Shown here: positions 20,973 through 30,454 of the stretch, in pieces
How positions within the stretch are numbered: the stretch's first letter is position 1
How the letters are laid out: every line of letters starts with the position of its first letter
Assembly (NCBI RefSeq): GCF_019649055.1
Contig: NW_026570298.1
Coordinates: 1-64,000 of the forward strand
DNA length: 64,000 nucleotides
Source: Paramacrobiotus metropolitanus
Taxonomy: Eukaryota > Tardigrada > Eutardigrada > Parachela > Macrobiotidae
Reading direction: 5' to 3'
Notes under the pieces: generated by a model
Told to the model about the DNA's origin: nothing
Database searches by the model: none
Seen by the model: only the letters and a program-made list of their open reading frames with translations
Made by a program: the position numbers and the translations under genes

Positions 20973-21471
20973 ATAATTTAGAAATTAAAAATTGCCTTCT
21001 TTCAGATCCCAAAGTTCGCGAAATTTTTGTTGGGGTTTTTTCTAGTGAAACTATACCAGAAAAACAATATCCGTATGAGCATATATAGTAAACACACAAA
21101 AAACGGGGAATCCCGGGGAGCACTGGGTGGCTTTCTTCTGCGTTCGTCCAAACATACTAGAAGCGTTTGATTCGTATGGTCGAAACCCTGCGGAATATTC
21201 GTCGGATATTGCAGAATGGATGGCTGATGACTACCTCATTATGTCTAATACTACAAGACAGAACATTGACAGCACCGTATGCGGGCAGTACTGCATGTTT
21301 TTCGTATTATTGCGGTGTTACGGTTTTTGTTATAAAGACCTGATGTCAGCATTCACCAAGCATAAAGAGGTGAATGATAAATTTGTGTGTAAATTTATCA
21401 ATAAATTCTTCCGCATGAGCACAAAACTGAGAGACAACGATTTCATAAAATCACTAATAAATCATGGATAA
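20969..21471 (+). pseudogene. Adenain-like capsid maturation cysteine protease, one frameshift
   Basis: Starts MNNLEIKNCLLSDPKVREIF at the ATGA overlap with the capsid gene. A two-base shift near 21088 separates this from the rest, which has GEHWVAFF (His at 21121), an EAFDSYGRNP acidic block (21166-21189) and VCGQYCMFFVLLR (21277-21315), the His, Asp and Cys blocks of the adenovirus-type protease fold. It would cleave capsid precursors. Length (about 166 codons) is normal for the family. Confidence 0.88.
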
Positions 21472-21640
21472 ACCTACAATAAAAGAGATAATTTCCATTA
21501 TTTTTAGAATTTTCATCAGTAAATTATTATTGATTTTTAATATTTCAGAAATATGTGGCCACTTCGCTAAACCCAACGTAACGCGAAATAACGGAATCCA
21601 CCCAGCTTACAAAGAATGTGCTAGATGTAATGATGAGTGA
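21464..21640 (+). CDS. Small ORF between protease and IAP
   Basis: 58 codons (MDKPTIKEIISIIFRIF ... CARCNDE). It starts inside the last codons of the protease and its TGA (21638-21640) overlaps the IAP ATG (21640). A hydrophobic N-terminal half suggests a membrane segment; a CxxC lies at the end. The overlap at both ends is the only support for it being real. Confidence 0.35.
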   Translation: MDKPTIKEIISIIFRIFISKLLLIFNISEICGHFAKPNVTRNNGIHPAYKECARCNDE

Positions 21641-22455
21641 TGACTCACCAGCAGTACCAACTGGCGATGGCGACAGTACTTAACGTTCGCGAAGCGTGTA
21701 ATAAATATCATTCGTTCAAAATGGCGCGACCAGATATGACAATTGTTGAAAACCGTGTTCGTTCTTTTGTCAGTTGGCCATGGCCTTTGACGGCTCCATC
21801 CAGGCTGGTACTTGCCGGACTGTTCTTTAAGCAGTTTCCGGATGAAGTCGGTTGTGCATATTGTGCGTGGACTGCGCGTGACTGGGAAGGGGATGAAAAC
21901 CTTGTACTGCGACACGACATGGAATCAACCGATTGCCCCAGAGTAGAATGTTTGTTACACACCCCAATGGCTGATGTTAAAGCAAGATTTGCTACATTTT
22001 ACAACTGGACATACAAGCAACACCCTCGAGAAATGGCCGAAGCGGGATTCTTTTTTACTGGATTAAAGGATCGGGTCCAGTGTTTTTCTTGTAACATTTA
22101 TCTGGAAAACTGGAAGGTGGAGGATATTCCGTGGGAGGAACACGCGCGTCATGGTGTTAGGTCGTACAACTGCAGCTTCGTGAAACAGGAAAAAGGATTA
22201 CAATATGCGGAAGAAATCATCGCCAAAGCCTTTGCCAAATCGGAGCAAGTGGCCACCGCGGCGGCTGCCGTCTACGCTGAGCGTAAAGAGACTTCAGAGA
22301 AGCCGCAATGTACTGTTTGTTTGAATGCTGATATAAAGTGTGCTTTTCAACCTTGTGGTCATGCAGCCTGTTGCGATGCTTGTTCTATGCGTATGTATCA
22401 TTGTCCTATTTGTCGCACTCGTGTCTTGGAGTGGAATACAATTTTTATTTGTTAA
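21640..22455 (+). CDS. Inhibitor of apoptosis protein: two BIR domains plus RING
   Basis: 271 codons, intact. BIR1 (about residues 30-95) has the zinc ligands CAYC ... H ... C in GCAYCAWTARDWEGD and RHDMESTDC. BIR2 (about 110-185) has ATFYNW, EAGFFFTG, CFSC and H ... C. The C-terminal RING has CTVCLNADIKCAFQPCGHAA and CPICR, so E3 ubiquitin ligase activity is expected. Such IAPs block caspases and death signalling; baculoviruses and other large DNA viruses of animals carry them. It is the last gene of the overlapping cluster and is followed by AATAAA at 22477. It is one of the few fully open genes in the element. Confidence 0.93.
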   Translation: MTHQQYQLAMATVLNVREACNKYHSFKMARPDMTIVENRVRSFVSWPWPLTAPSRLVLAGLFFKQFPDEVGCAYCAWTARDWEGDENLVLRHDMESTDCPRVECLLHTPMADVKARFATFYNWTYKQHPREMAEAGFFFTGLKDRVQCFSCNIYLENWKVEDIPWEEHARHGVRSYNCSFVKQEKGLQYAEEIIAKAFAKSEQVATAAAAVYAERKETSEKPQCTVCLNADIKCAFQPCGHAACCDACSMRMYHCPICRTRVLEWNTIFIC

Positions 22456-22476
22456 ACTAAATGCCATAAAACAACC

Positions 22477-22482
22477 AATAAA
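22477..22482 (+). terminator. Polyadenylation signal after the IAP
   Basis: AATAAA lies 22 bases after the IAP stop. It would end the transcript that starts at the 14852 TATA box. Confidence 0.55.
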
Positions 22483-22597
22483 GAGAAAGGGGTGGGGAAA
22501 AATTAACAAAAGAAAGGGGGTAAAATGCGTACATGTTCAAACATGTGTGGCGACCAATAGCCGTGAATGGTAGGCGGTTATCGACAGTTTCAACACA

Positions 22598-22674
22598 TGA
22601 GACCAGACAGGAACTAGGTCAATCGCCAGTCCAGCTGAATGAGACTAGACACAAACTAGGTCAACCGCCAGTAC
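22598..22674. repeat. Two direct repeats ahead of PolB
   Basis: Two about 37-base units of form gagac-aga-ca-aactaggtcaa-cgccagt lie side by side (22598-22634, 22638-22674), just before the PolB TATA-like box. Possible regulatory sites. Confidence 0.6.
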
Positions 22675-22690
22675 CGCTAGCGATCAAAAT

Positions 22691-22698
22691 TATTTAAA
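22691..22698 (+). promoter_or_regulatory. TATA-like box for PolB
   Basis: TATTTAAA lies 63 bases before the PolB start codon at 22754, so transcription would begin near 22720. Confidence 0.45.
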
Positions 22699-22912
22699 AG
22701 CCGTGTGTCGCTGAGGCTGACCTGCAGTTGAAGCTTATTTTTGGACGCTCATCATGGACGACTATCAGCTTACGGATGTTGATCGTATGGACACTGATGC
22801 TATTTTCGACGAAGGGTCATGGAATCTTCCACCATCGACACCGTACATTATCACCGATGCGGATCGTCAGGATACCAATGCCATACTTGCGACTGGTGAC
22901 TGGGATGACTGG

Positions 22913-23341
22913 GTGAGTGACCTTTGAAGATAAAAATAGTTTTTTGTTAAAAAATAGCTTAAATTTCAACACTGGCTTATCTGGATTTTCTTTTCTGAAA
23001 CGATCGTAACTAATAACTACTCTAAATTTTAATACCTCTATTTCGAAGTAAAGATTTTTCGACAAATAAAAACTAGGAGGAAACCATTTTTTACCACCAG
23101 TCAGCGATTGTTTATGCGATAAAGACTTCGAATAAAATTATAATCATCGACAAAAGGTGGTCGTTTGATACATTTAGAATATTGGAATAAAAACCTTCTA
23201 GTAGACTGTAGCTTGCTAAATATTTAAGCTAGTTAAATTATTTAAATTATTTGCAAAATCGATAATGATTTACTTTTTTTTCCACCTTGAACAAGCATTT
23301 GCTGATAACAAATGCAAAAAAAATAAGTTTATAATAATAAT

Positions 23342-23387
<46 letters not shown>

Positions 23388-23913
23388 TCAGTAAGCTGAT
23401 ACACTGCGTCCTGGTAAATAATTAAACCATCAAGCTATTGTTTTTAATAATCAGCAGTCTTTCGCTTTATACGTCACTGACCTTTCCAGAATATTATAAT
23501 CTGTTGTGGCCGATACTAAGAATACTGATTCATCTATTGATAACAGTAATCATCGATGCCAGTCAGTCTTTTGACCTACTTAGAACAATAGTTTGTTTTG
23601 GGCGATATTGTATTGTGAATACGGATGTGTCCTGGTTAGAGCAATAGTCTTCGACGCCAGTCAGTCTTTTGACCTACTTAGAACAATTGTTTGTTTTGAT
23701 GGACACGGTAATATTGTGAATACGGATCTGTCCTAGTTAGAACAATAGTCTTCCACGCCAGTCAGACTTTTGGCCTAATTAAAATAAAAGTTGTTTAGAT
23801 GAGCACCAGCTTGTGTAGAGACATTTGTCTTAGTTAAAACATTACTTGAATAACACAATATACTGAAAACTCACCAAGTTCCAACGATATAGGTGTTAAG
23901 GAACGCTGATCAG
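22913..23913 (+). other. PolB intron 1 with microsatellite and direct repeats
   Basis: The donor is GTGAGT and the acceptor gatcag. It holds an (AT)n run at 23345-23382 and three imperfect copies of gccagtcagtcttttgacct ... ttagaacaatagtttgtttt between about 23555 and 23800. No gene. Confidence 0.7.
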
Positions 23914-26900
23914 GGAGGCGCGGGGAAAGCGACGGATGGTGCCATGGACATTGATATTCCAGACGTAGTTTCGGGAATGCCACTGGTAAGCTAAAAAAAC
24001 ATTAAAATAAAAACGACATTTGCTCAATAAAGCCGAAAAATTATTTTGTTACAATTAGTTGTTTTCCCAAAACAAACAAGTCGGTTTTGTACAACAATTA
24101 AAGAAAATTTACGTAATACGCAGCTCACTAATATTTTAATTGTTCTAGTATTTTTCTTTCGCAATTAATAAGCCGTTCTTCTTGTAATACATATTATTAT
24201 CTGTAGACGCTTGAAGAAATTAGCGATATTCCGGATTTCTCAGCTCTATTCAGCCTGACTAAGAACAAAGAGCGCCAATTCAAGAAATTCAACAGCACCG
24301 AGTACGAGTACCGTGTGGAAGTCGCTACCCTGCCGCGTATTTTCTCCCAGGAAGAAACTGTACTGCTCATGCCTTTACTTCTGGAATCCATAATGAATCT
24401 CTGCGTAGCTCAGTTTCAATCGTCGGACCGCGTTACCATTTCCATTAGCTGTGCGTCACTAGAATTCCCAATTTACTTGTCTATGCGGAAATTGTCGGAC
24501 TTCAGCGTCGACGACCTGGTTGCTGTCTGTGCCAAGGCCAACTCCGGCCGGATAGTGCTTGACGATACCTTCTCAGTCCGCATTTTCCGTACCATCATGC
24601 CAAGCGGGGGGAACTGGAGGTGTCTCTATCGTCACGTAGCGCGCGATGCCAAGCGTTTCAGCAAGTCCATTGTTACAGTTCGGGTGCATAACATTTACTG
24701 TTTACCTGCCGCATTGTATTTGGGCAAATACCGTCTGACGCATGATGTTCAAGGAGTGTACAAAAGCCAGTGGAAACATCTGTACAGTGAAAAGGGGGTC
24801 AACAAGCTGACAGGCCATGCCGGAGAGATTATTCAGTTAGCTGATTTACCATCAGGTCGGTGTTATGACCTCAATGACTTATCAGCTATTCAGGAAGAGT
24901 GCTTCCCCGAATTTCAAGTGAAGGTTATTTCGGCGGATCATGGCAATACTATTATCGCCCACGTACCGGAAAAGAAAACAAAGGCGATGCAGGAGATCTT
25001 TGTCTTGCTGGAGAAGAATCACTTCGAACTCGTAACGACTGCCACCGGTATTTTTAACTCATCATATTTCTGCTCCGAGTGCGATGTACCTTACAGTCAC
25101 AAGGGGCGGCATCGATGCGGTGGAAAATGTCGCTTGTGTTATCGGTCAGTTAATGACCGCGTCGAGGGGCCCGCTGTTTACTGTGGTGATTGTCGTCGTA
25201 CATTCAACAACCAGGAATGTTACAACGTTCACAAAGCTGTTCGCCGCAATGGAAAAACCTTCTGTTCCCAGATCTTCTACTGTAAAGACTGCCGACGCTT
25301 TGTGAACTTAACACGCCGCCCAAATGAAAAGCACCAGTGTGGGGAGATGTTTTGCACAGTCTGCCGCAAATGGACTCCTCAAGCCACACATAAGTGTTAC
25401 ATCAAAACTTTTCCAAAGCCATTACCACCCTCACCGGATCAACCAGAGCGACCGAAGCGATACATCTTCTTCGATTACGAGACATTTAACGATCTAGTGA
25501 ATGGACACACACCGAGTTGTGTCGTGGCGCAATATGAAGACGGGACCGAATTCCGATTTCCGGCGGACGGTCAACCAATGACAAGAGACGTCGCCCAGCA
25601 GTTTGGTGAATGGCTGTTTTCAGAGCAGCACAATCACTACACGATCATTGCTCATAACTTCCGGGGATATGACGGTCACTTTCTCCTGAAGCACCTTTTG
25701 GACAATATTCTGCGTGGTGTCGAAGTTATTAAGAGAGGAACCCAGCTTCTGGAACTGCGTTATCGGTGCTTGAATATGTGTTTCCGTGACACACTAAACT
25801 TCTTGCCTATGAAACTTAGCAATTTGCCGAAAGCAGTTGGTTTGGAAGTGGAGGTCAAGAAGGGAGATTTCCCTCATCACTTCAACCGACCTGAAAACTG
25901 GAATAAAGTACTGCCGTGGCCCGAACCGGAAATGTACGTTTTTGACGGTCTGAAAATGAAAGATAAAGAGGAATTTCTAAATTGGCACGCTGAAGCAAAA
26001 GCCGCTGCGGGTGGGCAGTTCGACTTCCGTGCGGAAATCATGGCCTATTGCTCGAATGACGTTACCGTGCTCCGGCGTTGTGCCTTGAAGTTTGTAGATG
26101 ATTTTGTCGCTCTGACTTATCTAAATCCGCTGGATAGTATCACCATGTCATCTGCCTGCAACCGTTACTACCGCACTTTTCATTTGGAACCCGAGAAACT
26201 GGCTGTACTGTCCTCTCATGGACCTCACCGGAACCGACGTACAAGTGTCCAAGCAACTCAGTGGTTGGAAGTGTTGAACCGTGACTTGGGTGGACGTATT
26301 CAGCATGGTCGGAATGGCAAGGAAGTGCACATTGGACCGTACTACGTAGACGGCTACGATGCCGCTACTCGTACAGCATACGAGTATAACGGTTGCGTGT
26401 TCCACGGACATCCCGAATGTACCGAAGAAGAAGATCGGTCACCATTCTCTCGTAAAAAGATGAGTGAGGTGTACGAGGAATACCTGGACCGTGTGCGCTC
26501 CCTGGAAGATGTGAAGTATACAGTAGTTACCAAGTAGGAGTGTGAGTGGATCAAAGAGCGGAAAGATACGGACATCGCTACTTTCTTGTCTGGCCAAAGC
26601 CTCCGCGAGCCACTGAATGCCCGAGACGCCTTCAAAGGTGGTCGTACTAATGATAGTCGCTTGTACTACGCCGTGAAGCCGGGAGAAGTAATTATGCACT
26701 TCGACATTGTCAGCCTGTACCCTTTCGTTAACAAGACCAAGACGTACCCCATCGGCCACCCCACCATTGTTTTGTCGGATTTCAAGGACGTGAAAGAGAA
26801 TTATGGCTTAGTTTCCTGTAAGGTACTGCCGCCTCCGCAGTGCTTGTATCCTGTTCTTCCTGCAACCATCAACAAGAAATTGGTGTTCGCGCTTTGCCGT

Positions 26901-27710
26901 TTGTGTGCGGACACTAAAAACAACGACTACTGCCAGCATAGCGACGCTGACCGCTGCCTCGAGGGGGTATGGACCACACCGGAGCTCCACCACGCCATCG
27001 ACCGGGGTTACATCGTGCAGGAAGTGTACGAGGTATGGCATTGAGACACCTTGGAAGCCGGCGTTTATGCTGCGTACATCAACAAGTTTCTGAAAATCAA
27101 GATGGAGGGCAGTGGATGGCCTAGCTGGTGTAAAACTCCCCAACAGAAAGATGACTTCATCCGCCAGGTCAAAGAGCGTGAGGGGATTGACCTTGATCCG
27201 GAAGCCATGATCTACGATGCTGGGCGCCGTAATGCGGCCAAGAACTGCCTGAACTATTTGTGGGGCAAGCAAGGACAGCGGGACGATATGACTATGACCA
27301 AATTCGTCTACGAAACTAAGGATTATTTGGACATGATCCGCTCCAAGACCGTTGAAATTCATGATGTTTTTGCCATCAACGAGGATTGCCTCATGGTGAC
27401 GTATTCAAAGGGAGAAGACTACAACGAAGGTAGTAACGCTACGAACGTCGACCTGGCAGCGTTCACTACTTCCAATGCCCGTCTCATCCTCCTGGACATG
27501 ATGGAGAAGCTGGGCGATCGCCTCATGTACTATGATACTGATTCGGTCGTCTTTCTCACTCGCCCTGGGGACTGGGTGCCGGAGACGTGCAGTATCCTGG
27601 GCGACTGGGACAACGAGTTGCAGTCCGGTGAGAGCCACATTGTGAAGTTCGTGTCCTGCGGCCCAAAGGTGTACAGCTACGAGACTGACACCGGTCGGAT
27701 CGAGCTAAAG

Positions 27711-27769
27711 GTATGCCCAAGTTGTATTTACAGTAATTACAGTGTATGCAGTACATCTACTATTCATAG
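27711..27769 (+). other. PolB intron 3 (59 bases)
   Basis: Donor GTATGC, acceptor ttcatag. Splicing joins RIELK to the thumb-region segment TQNGYTEDILDFDEV in frame, as expected for Polinton polymerases. Confidence 0.8.
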
Positions 27770-28129
27770 GCAAGAGGCCTTACACAAAACGGGTACACTG
27801 AGGACATCTTGGACTTTGATGAGGTCACCAAATCCTTTGCCAGGACTGGACAGGCCTTGGACTTTGAAAAACTGAAGCGCCTTTTGGACGGGACGGAATC
27901 CCATGTTCAAATCATCTATCCTGAATACATTAAACGTAATGGCAAGACCCAAGAGATCAACACGGTTCGTTTGTTCAAGAAGCTGAAAATGGTTTACGAC
28001 AAACGCATGCTGCTTGCCGACTTTACGACACTACCTTTCGGTACTAAATAATAAGCTGTTTTATCTTTGATCCAATTTTTATACTAGAACACTAGCTGTT
28101 ATAACCAGGGTAGTTTGGTTGTTTGATAC

Positions 28130-28136
28130 TGAATAA
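28130..28136 (+). terminator. Polyadenylation signal after PolB
   Basis: A GAATAAA hexamer context about 80 bases after the PolB stop, followed by a T-rich tract. Confidence 0.5.
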
Positions 28137-28139
28137 ACT

Positions 28140-28540
28140 ACTTTTTTTTTCTATTCATAAGCGGTATGTTGTGTTGTTCACAATTGTAGTTGTTATTGCA
28201 AAAGAGGCTACGAAAGCCCGATCCTTGCAACTCACTAGCAGGAAACTCTGTATTCCTGTTGGCGTTGTTGGGAGTATCGGCCCAGTACCCTTTTTAACCT
28301 TGCACGGGGAAACCACAAAAAAAGTAGGAAAATGAAACAAATAAAAGGATGTAACCCGGTAACGCAAGTTTACACATCGTTTCAGTTCAGTTAGTACGGG
28401 ACCACTCTACCGACCGAATCTGTATGTGCGCGGTGTGTACCCTGTTACTACTCTTTGCACCGTATTCTAACCTAGTTTAATACACAGTACAGGACATGTG
28501 CCCCAGATATTTTTCATCAAATGGGGGTACGTCCTCTTCA
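28140..28540. other. Non-coding spacer inside the Polinton
   Basis: No coding signal is recognised between the PolB 3' end and the TATA box at 28546. Confidence 0.5.
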
Positions 28541-28545
28541 TTAAC

Positions 28546-28553
28546 TATAAAAA
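28546..28553 (+). promoter_or_regulatory. TATA box of the rightmost Polinton gene
   Basis: TATAAAAA, about 147 bases before the first ATG at 28693. Confidence 0.5.
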
Positions 28554-28692
28554 GAAAAAATTTGGTATCAGATACCGCACGATTATGTTAGAACTTCTGC
28601 AGCTAGTTTGCTGAACAGTATACGCTCAGAGTTTTGTCTTACGTTTTTTCTTTTGAGTTTTTTCCTTATTTTTTCCTTACTTAAAAAAGAAA

Positions 28693-29488
28693 ATGCCATC
28701 ACTCAAAGTTATTCGTGGTGAGTTTATATTTATTAATATTTTTCTCAAATTAATTTTGTTTTAGAAATAGCGTTTTCTTTCCCTCAAATAACATTACTTT
28801 ATGTAATTTTAAAACATTTTAAAAACAGCGAAGCTGGTTTAATTGTTTTAAAACCTAAGATGTTTTAGGGGACGGAGTTTATGGACCGCGAGTGGCGCAC
28901 TTCCCCGATTGACGAACGAGTGCGCAGGAGCATCGCCTTTAAAGAAGGCGCGGGAGCCCTCCGACTGCGGTTAAAAGCCCATGTGGGAGATCCGGAAGCC
29001 GACCGCTTAGCTTCGAGAGTTAGCGATGTGGCCGTATGTACACATCCTGTTTATTGCCATTTCTTACCCGAATGTCTTACTGATTAGTACAATCAGAACC
29101 ATTAGGGTAGGAAAATGCAATAAACAAGATGTGCATGTACGACCACATCGTTAACTCTTAGCGATCGGCGGGGCTGCTCTTGACCGGTTTTACGGAGTGC
29201 ATCGACAACTTGGATGATTCTGGTAGTGAATCGGGATCTTCTGATTCGCTGCCGGAATCGGATGGTACCGCATCATATGATTCCGTGGCATCAGAGTCGG
29301 ACAGTTCGGAGGACTCTGATTTTGAGGAGGATGCTACCGGACAAAAGGGATACCATCCTTTCATTCGGCATGAAGCCAAGGAAAAGTGTGCCCGAAAGAA
29401 GCGACCGCGAGAGGACGACGAAGAGTTCGGCCAGCAGCGCTATAAGCGACGACAGCTGTATAAGCGACATTCATTGTTCATTATGTGA
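28693..29488 (+). pseudogene. Unrecognised acidic/basic Polinton protein, spliced
   Basis: Candidate exons are 28693-28717 (MPSLKVIR), 28869-29033 and 29162-29488. Donors are GTGAGT and GTATGT; acceptors are ttttag and tcttag. The second exon needs one frame change near 28910 to join VYGPRVAHFPD to ERVRRSIAFKEGAGALRLRL. The last exon is very acidic (SGSESGSSDSLPESDGT, SEDSDFEED) and ends with a basic KRPRED ... RYKRRQLYKR tail. An acidic stretch plus a basic tail suggests a nuclear DNA- or histone-binding protein, but I recognise no family. The second intron is a hairpin (see findings). AATAAA follows at 29549. Confidence 0.5.
29009..29165. repeat. Hairpin forming the intron and its flanks
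   Basis: The left arm (agagttagcgatgtggccg, tacacatcctgtttattgcc, cttaccc) pairs with the right arm (gggtagg, gcaataaacaagatgtgcat, cgaccacatcgttaactct). The centre holds ctgattagtacaatcag. It is an inverted repeat of about 70-base arms, so the 128-base intron 29034-29161 folds on itself. Confidence 0.85.
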
Positions 29489-29548
29489 ATGTGCCTTTTA
29501 TTTTGCGAAGTGTGTATTGTGCGTGTGCTCCGCAAATTGTGCCAGTTA

Positions 29549-29554
29549 AATAAA
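29549..29554 (+). terminator. Polyadenylation signal near the right Polinton end
   Basis: AATAAA, repeated at 29553-29558, lies 60 bases after the stop codon of the acidic protein. Confidence 0.55.
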
Positions 29555-29760
29555 TAAAAAGATTAGCTAACTACAGTAGGTTGTCTTTTTAATTATTACC
29601 GGCAGGGAGACCTTCACTAGACAGTCAGACAAAAGCAGACAGTAGGTCACTAGGTCGGCGCCAGGCATCGGGACACCGCTAGCCAGTGCAGCCCAGTCAG
29701 TAGGCCACCGCTAGCCGGTAGGAGACAGATCCGCGGTTCTGTCTCGGTCTCATTCGTGAG

Positions 29761-29832
29761 CAGCCAATCAGAGAAGCAGCCAGACTGCCGCACTTTTCTT
29801 GAAAATGCTGCTATCCCTATTGCCTTACTACT
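29761..29832. repeat. Polinton terminal inverted repeat, right
   Basis: The reverse complement of 11661-11732 with two mismatches. It ends ...CCTTACTACT and is followed by the target duplication tttgtc (29833-29838). Confidence 0.95.
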
Positions 29833-30068
29833 TTTGTCCTCGAACGGTTTCTCGAATTTCGTCAGCCATACGTTTACTGGCCATCCTCCGAGTGGTTTTT
29901 TGCTGACGATGTTTCTATGCCATTCCTCAGTTTGCCGTGTTAGTTGGGCGACGAGGTCGGTCATGAAGCGAACATCTTTTTCATGCCATTCCTGGGCTGC
30001 GGCATGAAACCGACGAATCTGCTTGATCCATCCGTCGACCTTGTTTTGGTCGCCATCGAATTCCGGTA
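29833..30068 (-). pseudogene. Central part of the Gag-like gene, on the right side of the Polinton
   Basis: On the minus strand the frame reads LPEFDGDQNKVDGWIKQIRR, a Gag-type entry motif (F-x-G-D ... W-I), then AAQEWHEKDVRFMTDLVAQL and WPVNVWLTKFEKPFEDK. It stops being contiguous at 29833, where the Polinton begins, and resumes in frame at 11660. The upper end borders a hairpin-bearing insertion-like stretch (30070-30455). Confidence 0.6.
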
Positions 30069-30207
30069 GGGGTTACCTACGTCCGCGGCCACATGCCCGT
30101 ATCATTGTCCATGGGACGACCCTCTCCCTCTTTGTTGGCCGCATATCCGAAAGATAGTAATCGGTTGCCTTGGACGTTTTGTAGGATGGAAGTTCGTCCC
30201 TGGCTTG

Positions 30208-30447
30208 TTCGAAGTACTGTAGAGTAACCCTGCACTTGCCAGCCTTTTCGTACGACAGGAACTATACTGCACTGTAGTATTGGCAAACGTTAAGCTGGCT
30301 CAGAGCCGACTGCACTGCTCTCACATGTGCTGCCTGCCTAGTCACAGGCAGCATATCTGAATGGTGAATGTGCTCGTACAGCGTACGTCTCTCTAAGCTG
30401 TAAAAAAAGCTTTCAAGTGCAGGGTTACTCTACAGTACTTCTTTTCC
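30208..30447. repeat. Inverted repeat inside the Gag-like gene
   Basis: Arms gaagtactgtagagtaaccc ... (30208-30247) and gggttactctacagtacttc (30413-30447) are complementary over about 35-40 bases and enclose 165 bases. It interrupts the Gag-like frame, so it is probably a small inserted element. Confidence 0.75.
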
Positions 30448-30454
30448 TCCTACA

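Larger units (their letters stand above)
22754..28051 (+). pseudogene. polB: Protein-primed family B DNA polymerase, four exons, two nonsense codons
   Basis: Exons 22754-22912, 23914-23985, 24207-27710 and 27770-28051; all introns are GT-AG and phase 0 (1001, 221 and 59 bases). The summed product is about 1338 residues. A Cys/His-rich block lies at about 25070-25400. The 3'-5' exonuclease motifs are FFDYETF (25470), AHNFRGYDGHF (25652) and YCSNDVTVL (26046). An endonuclease-like YEYNGCVFHGHPEC follows (26381). Polymerase motif A is FDIVSLYP (26700), motif B AAKNCLNYLWGK (27235) and motif C YYDTDSV (27529). In-frame TAG at 26535-26537 and TGA at 27042-27044 break the palm region; there are no indels. 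It replicates the element from protein-capped ends. The stops look like single substitutions, so decay is recent, unless they are assembly errors. Confidence 0.93.
11661..29832. mobile_element. Polinton/Maverick (adintovirus-like) element, 18172 bp
   Basis: Both termini are visible (5'-AG...CT-3'), with 72-bp inverted repeats and a 6-bp target duplication. Inside are all the hallmark genes: protein-primed PolB, retrovirus-like integrase, A32-like packaging ATPase, adenain-like protease, and major and minor capsid proteins. Accessory genes include a TBP-like protein, an IAP and an ARH3-like-BIR fusion. Many genes carry frameshifts or stops, so this copy is not functional as it stands. Short compact overlaps join the structural genes, while PolB and two other genes have introns. 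Confidence 0.97.

Noticed and set aside
15520-22455. Bacterial operon or prophage contamination
   Set aside because: Overlapping genes look bacterial, but there are no Shine-Dalgarno sites, the flanking genes have introns and AATAAA signals, and every product is a Polinton type.
23345-23382. (AT)n run as a promoter
   Set aside because: A simple microsatellite inside PolB intron 1.
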